Notes: generated from the sequence alone by a model not told the origin. Positions 53,615 to 64,000 are shown, counted from the first letter of the stretch. The stretch: DNA of 64,000 nucleotides from Marinobacter sp. F4216 (GCF_019931195.1 NZ_JAIOUO010000002.1:248001-312000); one strand, 5' to 3'. Made by a program: numbers and translations.

Positions 53615-54241
53615 ATGACTGATATCCAGCAGACCGTATACATAGTAGAAGACGATGAAGCAGTTCGTGATTCATTGGAGCTGCTGCTGAAATCGGACGG
53701 TAAATCGGTTAAGCCCTACGAGAACGCCATGGCTTTCCTGAAGGACTATTCCGACCAGATGGCCGGATGCATTGTGCTGGATATCCGCATGCCGGGTATG
53801 GATGGGATGGAGTTGCAGAAGAAACTGAACGAAAAGCATTCCATTCTGCCCATTATCTTCGTAACCGGCCATGGCGATGTGCCCATGGCGGTTGATGCCA
53901 TGAAAGAAGGTGCCGTGGATTTCATCCAGAAGCCCTACCGGGAAGAGGCCTTGCTGGAAAAAATTGAGGCGGCGCTGGCCCAGGACCGCGAGCAGCGTAA
54001 ATCCCTCGACGAAAAGCAGGAAATCATCCGTCGCATCAAGACCCTCACCCCACGCGAGCATGAAATCATGGATCGAATGATTGCCGGGCAGGCCAACAAG
54101 GTGATCGCCATTGAACTGGAGATCAGCCAGCGAACGGTTGAGATCCATCGTTCCCGCGTCATGCACAAAATGGGTACCCATTCACTGGCCCATCTGGTTC
54201 GTATGGTATTGTCCGTAAAGGACCTTATCGACGCGAGGTGA
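53615..54241 (+). CDS. FixJ-type response regulator
   Basis: 208 residues. The receiver domain has Asp13/Asp14, phospho-acceptor Asp56 (VLDIRMPGMDG), Thr84 and Lys106 (QKPY). A LuxR-type helix-turn-helix follows in LTPREHEIMDRMIAGQANKVIAIELEISQRTVEIHRSRVMHKM. It matches FixJ/NarL family regulators. AGGAGAG precedes the ATG. The partner kinase is encoded 46 bases downstream. Confidence 0.93.
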   Translation: MTDIQQTVYIVEDDEAVRDSLELLLKSDGKSVKPYENAMAFLKDYSDQMAGCIVLDIRMPGMDGMELQKKLNEKHSILPIIFVTGHGDVPMAVDAMKEGAVDFIQKPYREEALLEKIEAALAQDREQRKSLDEKQEIIRRIKTLTPREHEIMDRMIAGQANKVIAIELEISQRTVEIHRSRVMHKMGTHSLAHLVRMVLSVKDLIDAR

Positions 54242-54287
54242 TGTTGCCGTCATGATACGGAGACGTTTCTAAACCGGCCCCGTTAAT

Positions 54288-55862
54288 ATGACTGAATCTG
54301 TCAGTGCGAACTCGGAGGTGACGGTTCTGTTGGTGGACGACAATCCGCAGAACCTCAAAGTCCTCTACGAGACCCTGAAAGACAAAGGCTACCGCCTGCT
54401 GATCGCCAATGAAGGCGAAAAAGCGTTGGATCTTGCCCACCGGCATCAGCCGGAAGTGATTCTGCTCGATATCATGATGCCGGAAATGGACGGTTATGAG
54501 GTGTGTCAGCGCCTGAAAGCCGATCCCGCCACCGCCGACTGTGCGGTGGTGTTCTTATCTGCTCTTGATGATCTGCAAGCCAAAGTAAAAGGCTTCTCCC
54601 TGGGGGGGGCTGATTATATCTCCAAGCCGTTCCAGTCCCTGGAAGTGATTGCCCGGGTGAAGACCCATGCGCAGGTCATTCGCCTTGAGCGCCAGTTGCA
54701 GGCTCGCAACCGTGAACTTCAGAGTGACCAGACTCGGATTCTGAACTCCATCAGCGAGGGCATTTATGGTCTGGATGAGCACGGCAACATCGAATTCGTG
54801 AACCCTGCCGCGGCACTGATCGCCCGCAGTACCGTGGATGAACTGGTTGGCCGCAATTTTTTTGAGCTGCATTTCCCAGACTCGCAGGAATCCGATACCC
54901 TTCCGGTGCAGGCCACCTGTCGCCAAGGTGTGGCCGAAAACCAGCGCAACATTCCCATGGCCCGGGTCGATGGCAGCCGGTTCCCGGCAGAGTATCGGGC
55001 CACGCCCAAATTGGACAACGAAGAGTTGCATGGTGCGGTCGTTGTCTTCCGTGACATCACCACGGACCTGGAAAACGAAGCCGCACTGGAAGAGGCGCAG
55101 GCTCTGGTTCAGGAGCAGCGGGACCAGTTGGCCCATACCTCGCGCCTGACCACCATGGGTGAAATGGCGGCGGGCTTTGCCCATGAGGTGAACCAGCCGC
55201 TAACGGCCATTACCAATTATGCCCGCGTCGCCAAACGCATCATGTCGAAGCAGGAAGCCCCTGACATGTCGCTGCTGGCCGAAACCATGGACAAGATCGA
55301 AGCTCAGTCACACCGGGCGAGCGAAATCATTCGCCGTATTCGTCGGTTTGTGAAGAAACCGGCGACCGGCAAGGAAATTCTCTCTGTGCCCGCCTTGCTT
55401 GAGGACACGCGCCAGTTTGCCGAGGTAGACATGCGCAACAACGAAGGTGGCATTGAGCTGATGGTTCCGGACGCTCTGCCGGACGTGTTGGCCGACCCGA
55501 TTCAGGTTCAGCAGGTGGCCCTGAATCTGATTCGCAATGCGCTGGAAGCCAGCCGCAGTGCGAGCGTAGTCCAGCCGGTCAAGGTCAGCGCGGAACTGGA
55601 TGGAGCCGGCTGTGTCCGTGTTCAGGTTCGGGATCATGGCGTTGGTCTGCCGGAAGATGCGGAAGAAAAGCTGTTCTTGCCGTTCTACACCACCAAATCC
55701 GACGGAATGGGCATTGGCCTGGCCACATGCCGTTCGCTGATTCAGGCGCAAGGTGGGGACATAGGGTTTGATCGTCCCGAGGACGGCGGGGCCTGCTTTT
55801 ATTTCACACTGCCCGTAGCTGGTGAGGAAAGAGCCCTCTCTGCGGCGAATGGGGCGGAGTAA
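54288..55862 (+). CDS. receiver-PAS-histidine kinase (FixL-like partner of the FixJ regulator)
   Basis: 524 residues without membrane segments. An N-terminal receiver domain (1-125, Asp61 in LLDIMMPEMDGYEVC, Lys in SKPF) comes before a PAS domain (about 145-260; DEHGNIEFVNPAAALIA). The phosphorylated His299 is in MAAGFAHEVNQPLTAITNYAR, and the ATPase domain has NLIRNALEAS, DHGVGLP and SDGMGIGLATCRSLI. The input receiver means it takes a phosphate signal from another kinase or a phosphorelay. It probably phosphorylates the FixJ-type regulator just upstream. Confidence 0.92.
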   Translation: MTESVSANSEVTVLLVDDNPQNLKVLYETLKDKGYRLLIANEGEKALDLAHRHQPEVILLDIMMPEMDGYEVCQRLKADPATADCAVVFLSALDDLQAKVKGFSLGGADYISKPFQSLEVIARVKTHAQVIRLERQLQARNRELQSDQTRILNSISEGIYGLDEHGNIEFVNPAAALIARSTVDELVGRNFFELHFPDSQESDTLPVQATCRQGVAENQRNIPMARVDGSRFPAEYRATPKLDNEELHGAVVVFRDITTDLENEAALEEAQALVQEQRDQLAHTSRLTTMGEMAAGFAHEVNQPLTAITNYARVAKRIMSKQEAPDMSLLAETMDKIEAQSHRASEIIRRIRRFVKKPATGKEILSVPALLEDTRQFAEVDMRNNEGGIELMVPDALPDVLADPIQVQQVALNLIRNALEASRSASVVQPVKVSAELDGAGCVRVQVRDHGVGLPEDAEEKLFLPFYTTKSDGMGIGLATCRSLIQAQGGDIGFDRPEDGGACFYFTLPVAGEERALSAANGAE

Positions 55863-55891
55863 CCGCCCCGGCTTGACGAATTAACGTTCGT

Positions 55892-56770
55892 TTACAGCCA
55901 TTCGATGCTGCCCGTCAGATGTGGAGCATCGCCTTTCTCGTTCAGTAACTGGAATGGCCACTCGTCAGACCCCGTTTGCCAGTTCAGTATTGCCTGGCCC
56001 GGCAACAACACCGGTTTCCTGAATTTACAGTTCACCCGCATCGGGCCATCTTGCCATTCAGCCTGTGCCTGCAGGGTGGCCAGCGCCCGGGCCTTGCTCC
56101 ACATCCCATGGGCGATGGCTTTCGGAAAGCCAAACGCTTTGGCCGTCAGGGCGTACAGGTGTATCGGATTGCTGTCGCCGGAGACGCGTGCGTACTGGCG
56201 GCCCGTATCCGCCGGGGCGACGATCCGCTGTTGATGCGGATAGTTCGGCAGTGCTGGCCTCGTCTTATCGCCGGACGGTTTGCCTCCTTTTTCCGCGGGC
56301 AGTCGGTAGAGAATCACGCTGGTTTCTTCCCATACTTTGTCGCCAGAGGCGATGGCGTCCGTGCGCAGCTCAAACTCGATTCCACGGTGTGTGCGCGTCT
56401 GTCCACCAAGGTGGACGTGAATGTCCAGAGGCTCTCCAACACCAATTTGCCGATGCTGCATAATCGTGTTCTCCAGATGCACGAGCCCCAGAAGGGGAAG
56501 TGGGAAATCCCGTTCCGTCAGGACTTTCATCTGCAGGCTAAACGCCATGATGTGGGGCCAGGTTATCGGGAGATAGCGGCTGTCGGGAAAACCGCACAGT
56601 TGGGAGTAGCGGTGCAAGTTTCGCGTTGCTGTGTGGGCGCCAAGCAGGCTGGCGGAAAGAGCCGGTAATTCAATGTCCCTGGTCGGTGAGCCGCGGCCGG
56701 GCCGCAGTGCTCTGGCATACAGAGGCAGCAGGTTGGGAGTGGTCGAGTAATAGGTTGGGGCGTCAGACAT
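55892..56770 (-). CDS. MaoC-like hotdog dehydratase
   Basis: 292 residues with two hotdog halves. The C-terminal half has the hydratase-2 type catalytic motif: YARVSGDSNPIHLYALTAKAFGFPKAIAHGMWSKA, where Asp, Asn and His correspond to the MaoC active site. The N-terminal half starts at about residue 55 and lacks that motif, as is common in the two-domain fungal/bacterial enzymes. It would hydrate enoyl-CoA or act on acyl-CoA in fatty acid metabolism. GGAG precedes the ATG. Divergent from the AraC-type gene. Confidence 0.85.
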   Translation of the reverse strand: MSDAPTYYSTTPNLLPLYARALRPGRGSPTRDIELPALSASLLGAHTATRNLHRYSQLCGFPDSRYLPITWPHIMAFSLQMKVLTERDFPLPLLGLVHLENTIMQHRQIGVGEPLDIHVHLGGQTRTHRGIEFELRTDAIASGDKVWEETSVILYRLPAEKGGKPSGDKTRPALPNYPHQQRIVAPADTGRQYARVSGDSNPIHLYALTAKAFGFPKAIAHGMWSKARALATLQAQAEWQDGPMRVNCKFRKPVLLPGQAILNWQTGSDEWPFQLLNEKGDAPHLTGSIEWL

Positions 56771-57026
56771 ATCCGTGTTCTCCAGGGCGGTATTTGTTCC
56801 AAATCTGTGCAGTCTATCCGGATCAGTGAGTACCGGTCATGGGCATGTTTTGGTACAACTGTGCGTCTGTGGCCTGATATGCTCTAATATCGGGCATAAG
56901 TCCTGAAAACTTCAGAGTAGGTGACCTTCAGTCTGGCAAACGCGGCCAGTCTGAGCATTGACTTGGCGTGCCCCGGCATAGGTCTGTCGGGTCAAAGTGG
57001 AATTAAACAAAAAAAAGCGGGATGTT

Positions 57027-58058
57027 ATGCAGGAACTTCGTGACGCAGGAGTGATGTTGCGCCTGATTTACGAGGCGATGAAAAAGCACGGCATAGACAC
57101 CGATGCTATTTTCACCCGCCTGGGCGTGGATGAAAATTACGTTTACACCGAGCATCTGCGTACCCCCCACAGCGCGCAGCTCTATTTCTGGCAGGTTGTT
57201 GAGGACGTCTCCGGAGATCCTGACATCGGTCTGCACCTCGGCCAGCGCTTGCCGGCTTACAAAGGCCAGGTGCTCGAGTACCTTTTTCTGAGCAGTCCCA
57301 ATTTTGGTGAGGGCCTTCGCCGTGCCCAGAACTACCAGCGCCTGCTGAGTGACGCCGCCAAAACCGATTTTTTCATCGAGGGCGATAACGCCTGCATGGT
57401 TCTGGATACCGCCTCCGAGGATGTCCGGCGCCTGAAGCACTTCAACGAATGCTTCGTGCTGGGGCTGATTACCTTCTTCCGCTCGATTACCGATGGCTCC
57501 TTCCAGCCGACCCGTGTGGAGTTCGAGCATGAGCGCGAAGAGCGTCAGGACCATGTGGCGGAAGTGTTGGGCTGCGAGGTGGTTTTTGGCGCCACTGAAA
57601 ACCGTCTGTATTTCCCGGCCAGTGCGCTGGCCCATCCGTCGCCCCACGCCGAGCCCGAGCTGCTGGATCTTCATGAGCGTTTCGCCAGTGAGCAGGTGGC
57701 TCGTCTGGAGAAAAAAGACATCGTTGGCCAGGTGGAACGCATCGTGGCGGAGCTGCTGGATAGCGGTGAGGTGACTCTGGATGCGGTTGCCGAGCGTCTG
57801 GGGATCAAGGCGCGCACGCTTCGTACCCGTCTGACCGAGGCGGAAACCAGCTTTAATCAGGTGCTGGCGGATTTCCGCTACCGGCTTGCTCGCCAGCTGC
57901 TGGCGACCACCGATGAGTCCATTGACGAAATCGTTTATCTGACCGGATTCTCGGAGCCGAGCACCTTCTATCGGGCGTTCAAACGCTGGTCGAATATGAC
58001 GCCAATCGAGTACCGGAAAACGGCGCAGGGCAAGGACGCGCTGGTTGACGCCATGTAG
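57027..58058 (+). CDS. AraC-family transcriptional regulator (arabinose-binding-type N-domain)
   Basis: 343 residues. The N-terminal domain of the PF12625 type has GVDENYVYTEHLRTPHSAQLYFWQVVEDVSGDPDIGLHLGQRL. The C-terminal double helix-turn-helix starts at VTLDAVAERLGIKARTLRTRLTEAETSFNQVLADFRYRLARQLL and ends GFSEPSTFYRAFKRWSNMTPIEYR. The ATG at 57027 is preferred over the GTG at 56997. Divergent from the MaoC gene, so it may regulate that gene; the same family member lies on the other side of the tRNA gene. Confidence 0.88.
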   Translation: MQELRDAGVMLRLIYEAMKKHGIDTDAIFTRLGVDENYVYTEHLRTPHSAQLYFWQVVEDVSGDPDIGLHLGQRLPAYKGQVLEYLFLSSPNFGEGLRRAQNYQRLLSDAAKTDFFIEGDNACMVLDTASEDVRRLKHFNECFVLGLITFFRSITDGSFQPTRVEFEHEREERQDHVAEVLGCEVVFGATENRLYFPASALAHPSPHAEPELLDLHERFASEQVARLEKKDIVGQVERIVAELLDSGEVTLDAVAERLGIKARTLRTRLTEAETSFNQVLADFRYRLARQLLATTDESIDEIVYLTGFSEPSTFYRAFKRWSNMTPIEYRKTAQGKDALVDAM

Positions 58059-58104
58059 GAAAACCGGGGCGCAGAAGCCCTGGGAATTTTTTTCTGAAAA
58101 AGCG

Positions 58105-58132
58105 TTGACATAATCAAGGGCGTCTATATAAT
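58105..58132 (+). promoter_or_regulatory. sigma-70 promoter of tRNA-Asp
   Basis: TTGACA at 58105-58110 and TATAAT at 58127-58132 with 16 bases between, both perfect. The GCGCCC discriminator following the -10 is typical for stringently controlled stable RNA genes. The tRNA begins 75 bases downstream of the -10. Confidence 0.92.
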
Positions 58133-58206
58133 GCGCCCTCGTTGTCACCGAGCACTCTCGCTCGAGAATGCAGGCCCGGACAGGGGTTATCGGTGGCGAA
58201 CAACGC

Positions 58207-58283
58207 GGAGCGGTAGTTCAGTTGGTTAGAATACCGGCCTGTCACGCCGGGGGTCGCGGGTTCGAGTCCCGTCCGCTCCGCCA
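58207..58283 (+). tRNA. tRNA-Asp (anticodon GTC)
   Basis: 77 bases including an encoded CCA. The acceptor stem GGAGCGG pairs with CCGCTCC, the anticodon arm presents GTC at 58241-58243, and the T arm has GGTTCGAGTCC. A run of seven T after the CCA serves as terminator. No other tRNA or rRNA gene is adjacent. Confidence 0.97.
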
Positions 58284-58428
58284 TTTTTTTTCCCTCGCTT
58301 ACTTCTTTTCCTTTTTTGTTGTCTCAGATCATTTCACCACCGTTTTCTCACGTAGTTTCTGAAGTCGTAACTCCATCGTCATGAATGTTGGCTAAACTTT
58401 CCTGTGAATCAAAAGCTAGGAGAGCGAC

Positions 58429-58530
58429 ATGTCTGACTACATTGAGGAGCTGCTTGAGAGCCAGTTCGAAGAGTTTGATGACGACGACGGTTATGACGAC
58501 GCCGTTGAAATCTGGGGTGCCCCGGAATAA
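58429..58530 (+). CDS. 33-residue very acidic small protein
   Basis: ATG at 58429, TAA at 58528-58530, with AGGAGAG ending 4-5 bases upstream, an excellent ribosome site. The protein begins MSDYIEELLESQFEEF and continues with DDDDGYDDAVEIWGAPE. It has 14 acidic residues (7 Asp, 7 Glu) and no Lys, Arg or His, which would give a very low isoelectric point. I do not recognise a family. A transcript reading past tRNA-Asp, or its own promoter, would express it. The AraC gene is convergent from the other side. Confidence 0.7.
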   Translation: MSDYIEELLESQFEEFDDDDGYDDAVEIWGAPE

Positions 58531-58567
58531 TCGTTTCGGTCCCCGAAGAAAAAGCTCATTCAGCGAT

Positions 58568-59623
58568 TTATTTTTTTTCCCGTTCCAGTCGTTTCCGGTG
58601 TTCACCGGGGCTGATGTCATACCAACGGCGATAGGCCTTATGGAAGGCCGGTGGGTTGGCAAAGCCCAGCAACCACGCGATTTCTGACAGTGACGTGGTG
58701 GTTTCCCGGATGTAGTCGGCTGCCAGTTGTTTTCGCGTTTGATCCACCAGTGTTCTGAATCCCGTGCCCTCGGCTGTTAACTGGCGCTGCAGTGTCCAGG
58801 GCGTCAGGCCCAGTTTGGTGGCAATGGTATCCAGGTCCGGTGTTTCCCCCTGCATCAGTGGTGTCAGTAAGTGCTGCACGCGGTCTGAGGTGCTCCATCC
58901 CCGTTCAATCAAAGTCATTTCCTGTTCACAGAGGTCGATCAGGCTGGCGTGCATGGCCGGCTGCGCTTCCAGCGACGGCGCTGTCCATACGTCCTGCTTC
59001 AATGTGATGGCATTCTCGCTCGCGCCGAAGTGAACAGGGCAGCGGAACCAGCTTTCAAACAGCTCGTCCTGTCCAATCGAGGGGTATTCGATCTCTACCC
59101 GCTCCAGTACTTCGTATCGACCGGTCACCGTTCGGACAAACTGGGTCCAGCCTGACAGCACCGAATCCACCACAAAAAAGTTGAAGCTGTTGTAGGGACG
59201 GATGGAGTAGAACGCTGCTTGCCGGGTCGCGGCGCGAACGGAAGGTTTACCGCGGCTGTTCTGGCTGGTCAGCAACGAGTAACGGATGAGGGTGTTCAGG
59301 GCCTCTCCGACCGTGTTGGCGGATTGGCCTGCGAGTCCTGCAATACCGGCATCCACGGGGCGGGTGAGGGCCCCCATGCGGATGCCCAGTGCCGGGTTCC
59401 CGGTGTGGCCAATGGCCGCATGACCCAGGCGCATAAAGCGGGGAATGCTGATTCTTGCGGCCGCAGAATTCAGCGTTTCCTCGCTCAGGCTGAATTCGTT
59501 CATCAGGGATTCCGCGTCTGCCCCCTCGGCAGCGGCTGCCCGAAGCAGCACGGCAGCGTACAGCACGCTGATGTCGCCAAGTACGTTGCTGGATTTGGGT
59601 GGAATGAGGTGTCTTGTTGTCAT
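58568..59623 (-). CDS. AraC-family transcriptional regulator (arabinose-binding-type N-domain)
   Basis: 351 residues. The PF12625-type N-domain has RISIPRFMRLGHAAIGHTGNPALGIRMG. The C-terminal helix-turn-helix pair reads PDLDTIATKLGLTPWTLQRQLTAEGTGFRTLVDQTRKQLAADYIRETTTSLSEIAWLLGFANPPAFHKAYRRWYDISPGEHRK. The ATG at 59623 is preferred over a TTG at 59659; neither has a strong ribosome site. Divergent from fadH, which starts 147 bases away, so it is a likely regulator of fatty acid oxidation. Confidence 0.88.
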   Translation of the reverse strand: MTTRHLIPPKSSNVLGDISVLYAAVLLRAAAAEGADAESLMNEFSLSEETLNSAAARISIPRFMRLGHAAIGHTGNPALGIRMGALTRPVDAGIAGLAGQSANTVGEALNTLIRYSLLTSQNSRGKPSVRAATRQAAFYSIRPYNSFNFFVVDSVLSGWTQFVRTVTGRYEVLERVEIEYPSIGQDELFESWFRCPVHFGASENAITLKQDVWTAPSLEAQPAMHASLIDLCEQEMTLIERGWSTSDRVQHLLTPLMQGETPDLDTIATKLGLTPWTLQRQLTAEGTGFRTLVDQTRKQLAADYIRETTTSLSEIAWLLGFANPPAFHKAYRRWYDISPGEHRKRLEREKK

Positions 59624-59707
59624 CTGGTTATTGTCGGACAGGTTGTCCAAAGATAGCAAATTGTAGTTTGGGGATATTGTTGGCTGGTCGGATGGTGAGT
59701 AAGTTAG

Positions 59708-61840
<2,133 letters not shown>

Positions 61841-61932
61841 GACAGGGTTCCCCGTGACACAAAACGTTGCAGTTTTCTCCTGTGCACGGAAAACTGACTG
61901 GCTAGACTGGTAATCAAAGAACTAGCCACATG

Positions 61933-61968
61933 GCGGGCCGCCCCGGGCAATGATCCGGGGTGGCCCGC
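61933..61968 (+). terminator. GC-rich hairpin after fadH
   Basis: GCGGGCCGCCCCGG (61933-61946) pairs with CCGGGGTGGCCCGC (61955-61968) over 14 bases, with one G-T wobble and an 8-base loop. TGGCGCTTTAAT follows, with only a short T-run. It stands 92 bases after the fadH stop. Confidence 0.7.
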
Positions 61969-62046
61969 TGGCGCTTTAATTGGACGGAACCTGGCAGGGG
62001 TTTCGTCGTGTGAGTGTCCTGGGTTTAAGTGTTAGGGGAGTTTCAG

Positions 62047-63294
62047 ATGATGTCTGCCGACCAGGCAACTGAGGGGTATTCGGCGGTATTTTTCATGGAT
62101 GGAAGCCGGGTGGCGCGTCAGATGCGAGCCACCGAGTTCGGAGCTTTTCTGGATGGATATGTGGGGTTGTCCGATCTGGCAGAGACGGACGTCAAAGCCG
62201 TTCTGGTTGATCTCAGCGGCGACCTCAGCATTCAGGCGCTGGTATTCTTTCGCATCTGGTTCGATGAGGAGGGCAGGGCAGACTCCAGCTGGAACGTTCC
62301 CATCGAGGATTTGGCCAGGCGCGGGGCGAAAGGTCCGGATCTTGGTAATGGCTCAATACGTCTGGTGTGTCGAAGCCTGTGCCCGGATTCCCGTTTTTCC
62401 GAGGAGCTCTGGGACCCGGATATGACGCCGGGCAACAATCAGTTTCAGTCCATTCGCAAGGCCGTTGACGCCAATACCCTGAAATTCCGCAAAATCGAAC
62501 CGGCCGAGAGCGAAGATATTCCGGTGCTGGCGGCTGCGACTGAACCCAAGCCGGAACCCAAGGAAGACGCCAGCTCAAAAGAGCGGACTCGCCTTGCGCA
62601 GCTGATCCGTGAACAGCGGCTGCGTATCAAAACGCTTCAGAGCGTCCATCGTGATTCCCTGGCCGATATACAGCGCGAGCATCGTGTTGAGCTCCAGACC
62701 GTTCGCAACGAACTTACGGAACTGGAACAGAAATACGAGCGCATACGGCTGAACAACGAGCAGCTCAAGAAACGGTTGTCAGAGCGCAATGAGCAATACC
62801 TTGCCCTGCAGGAACAGGTGGCTTCCGAAGGCGAAGCCCTGGAGCGTGATGATGCGAAATCCGGCGCGGAGCTGGTTCTCTTGCAAGAACAGCTTGAACG
62901 CCGGCAGCGAGAGCTTGAGAGCAGGGATGAGAAAATCATTGCCCTGGAGCAGGAAAATTACGAGCTCAGGCACCGTGAACCCACCGAAGATACCTTGATG
63001 GAAGAGCTGAGGAAGCAGTCGGTGTTCTTGGTGGCTTACCATGCCGGTATTGGTCACGTCACCCTGCCATTCGATGACATCGAGGGGTATTTCGAAAACC
63101 CGGTCGCCTACGCAGCCGACCGTTGTGGCCTGAATGAGCCGGCCTACCTGGAGTGGCTGGGGCATTACGAAAATCCGGTCTGTCAGCATGGCAACGAATC
63201 CGGCGATGCCTGCGGTGAACCGATCATGAGGGTGAGCCAGCCGGGGGATTTCCGGGCCGGTGTTGATGACCGCTGCGAGCAGCATCAAGCCTGA
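62047..63294 (+). CDS. coiled-coil protein with Cys/His-rich C-terminus, upstream of nadK
   Basis: 415 residues; I do not recognise a named family. An N-terminal globular part (about 1-160) has GYSAVFFMDGSRVARQMRAT, a variant of DNA-binding-like or effector folds. A long charged coiled coil (about 180-325) is rich in Glu, Arg and Leu (ERTRLAQLIREQRLRIKTLQ and later). A C-terminal globular part (about 325-415) ends with CQHGNESGDACGEPIMRVSQ and then DDRCEQH, a Cys/His arrangement suggestive of a zinc-binding site. AGGGGAG precedes the ATG at 62047. nadK follows after 112 bases. Confidence 0.8.
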   Translation: MMSADQATEGYSAVFFMDGSRVARQMRATEFGAFLDGYVGLSDLAETDVKAVLVDLSGDLSIQALVFFRIWFDEEGRADSSWNVPIEDLARRGAKGPDLGNGSIRLVCRSLCPDSRFSEELWDPDMTPGNNQFQSIRKAVDANTLKFRKIEPAESEDIPVLAAATEPKPEPKEDASSKERTRLAQLIREQRLRIKTLQSVHRDSLADIQREHRVELQTVRNELTELEQKYERIRLNNEQLKKRLSERNEQYLALQEQVASEGEALERDDAKSGAELVLLQEQLERRQRELESRDEKIIALEQENYELRHREPTEDTLMEELRKQSVFLVAYHAGIGHVTLPFDDIEGYFENPVAYAADRCGLNEPAYLEWLGHYENPVCQHGNESGDACGEPIMRVSQPGDFRAGVDDRCEQHQA

Positions 63295-63406
63295 AAAAGT
63301 GAACTTTTTTCAGAAACAGCCCGATTTTCGTTAAACTGAGTGCCAAACTCCAAGGGGGCAATGGACAATACCTGCCCTCTGGCACCCAGACACCACAGGA
63401 AGCCTC

Positions 63407-64000
63407 ATGGATCAGTTCAGGAATATCGGCGTCATCGGCCGATTGGGCAGCGTCAAGGTGGTCGAGTCGCTGCGACAGCTCAAGCAATACCTCCTAACCA
63501 ACAATTATCATGTGATTCTCGAGGAAGACACCGCCGGCATGCTGCCCGGTCATGGTCTCCAGGTAGCCAGCAAAAAACTCCTGGGCGAGATCTGTGACCT
63601 CGTTATTGTGGTGGGCGGCGATGGCAGCCTGCTGGGTGCCGCCAGAGAACTGGCCAAGTCGAAGATTCCCTTGTTGGGTGTGAACCGCGGTCGGTTGGGC
63701 TTTCTGACCGATATTTCCCCCACGGATCTGGAGGAGCGGCTTGGCCGGGTTCTGGAAGGCGATTACGTTGAAGAGTCCCGCTTTCTGCTGGATGGGAATG
63801 TCGAGCGCAACGGCCAGCCCCTGGGATTTGGCACAGCGCTGAACGATGTGGTGTTGCACCCGGGTAAATCCACCCGAATGATCGGCTTTGACCTCTTCAT
63901 TGACGGGCACTTTGTCTACAGCCAGCGGTCTGACGGTCTGATCGTTGCCACGCCAACGGGTTCAACCGCGTACTCGCTGTCAGCAGGCGGCCCGATCATG
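63407..64000 (+). CDS. nadK: NAD kinase, N-terminal part (cut by window end)
   Basis: 198 residues visible with no stop before the edge. The substrate motifs are VVGGDGSLLGAARELAK, LLGVNRGRLGFLTD, LNDVVLHPGKSTRMI and VATPTGSTAYSLSAGGPIM, all diagnostic of NadK. It phosphorylates NAD to NADP. AGGA precedes the ATG. About 95 residues are missing. Confidence 0.96.
   Translation, partial: MDQFRNIGVIGRLGSVKVVESLRQLKQYLLTNNYHVILEEDTAGMLPGHGLQVASKKLLGEICDLVIVVGGDGSLLGAARELAKSKIPLLGVNRGRLGFLTDISPTDLEERLGRVLEGDYVEESRFLLDGNVERNGQPLGFGTALNDVVLHPGKSTRMIGFDLFIDGHFVYSQRSDGLIVATPTGSTAYSLSAGGPIM

Noticed and set aside
57003..58148. 381-codon minus-strand frame over the first AraC-type gene
   Set aside because: Antisense shadow; the AraC helix-turn-helix on the plus strand is convincing.

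Overview
The window reads as a chromosomal segment of a GC-rich gammaproteobacterium, most likely a marine one close to Marinobacter or Pseudomonas. The evidence is the fdxA-mutS-pncC-recA order, an ilvG-ilvM pair with an attenuator leader, djlA, truC, fadH and nadK, and many c-di-GMP and two-component genes. The species assignment is inference. There is no phage, insertion sequence, CRISPR array or rRNA operon, and only one tRNA gene (Asp). About 56 protein genes are supported, two of them cut by the window edges.

Region by region. 1-4.4 kb: a nitrogen-scavenging unit made of a divergent PAS-domain regulator (partial), three ACGA-N4-TCGT dyads, a sigma-54-type promoter, a Tat-exported substrate-binding protein, ABC permease and ATPase, and cyanase (cynS). 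4.5-6.7 kb: ilvGM on the minus strand behind a 30-codon Val/Leu-rich leader peptide with a terminator/antiterminator pair. 6.9-17.8 kb: tRNA pseudouridine synthase, a GAF-GGDEF-EAL protein, an amidase, a small membrane methyltransferase, djlA, a dCache-HAMP-GAF-HD-GYP protein, alkB and an MgtC/DUF4010 membrane protein. 18-23 kb: a SulP anion transporter with a double Usp protein, then cysC with an SLC13/TrkA-C permease, which looks like anion or sulfate uptake and activation. 23-27 kb: a flavoprotein, a PhzF-like gene with a small partner, and a divergent MocR regulator with repeated GTACAG half-sites between them.

27-37 kb is the most accessory part: a PF10118-type hydrolase, a probable DegV C-terminal remnant, a lower-GC secreted beta-helix protein, an unrecognised 344-residue protein, a LysE exporter, a P2-type ATPase, a J1-crystallin-like member of the ADP-ribosylglycohydrolase fold, and small membrane proteins. 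37.4-42.4 kb: fdxA, mutS, pncC and recA, with a LexA box before recA and no recX after it. 42.5-50.5 kb: OsmC, an enoyl-CoA hydratase / acyl-CoA synthetase / LysR cluster, and two secreted alkaline-phosphatase-superfamily hydrolases (a sulfatase and a phosphodiesterase or phosphatase). 50.5-56.8 kb: a PilZ protein, a Lon-like protease, a FixJ-type regulator with its receiver-PAS-kinase partner, and a MaoC dehydratase.

57-64 kb: two AraC-type regulators flank tRNA-Asp and a 33-residue very acidic small protein. They are followed by fadH, a coiled-coil protein with a Cys-rich C-terminus, and the start of nadK.

The strongest less-ordinary signals are the sigma-54/dyad control region of the cyanase operon, the ilv attenuator, the 33-residue acidic ORF, the truncated DegV next to the beta-helix gene, the J1-crystallin-like protein that lacks the usual metal-site aspartates, and the HD-GYP protein with a large insertion. 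I found no clearly unprecedented multi-gene system.
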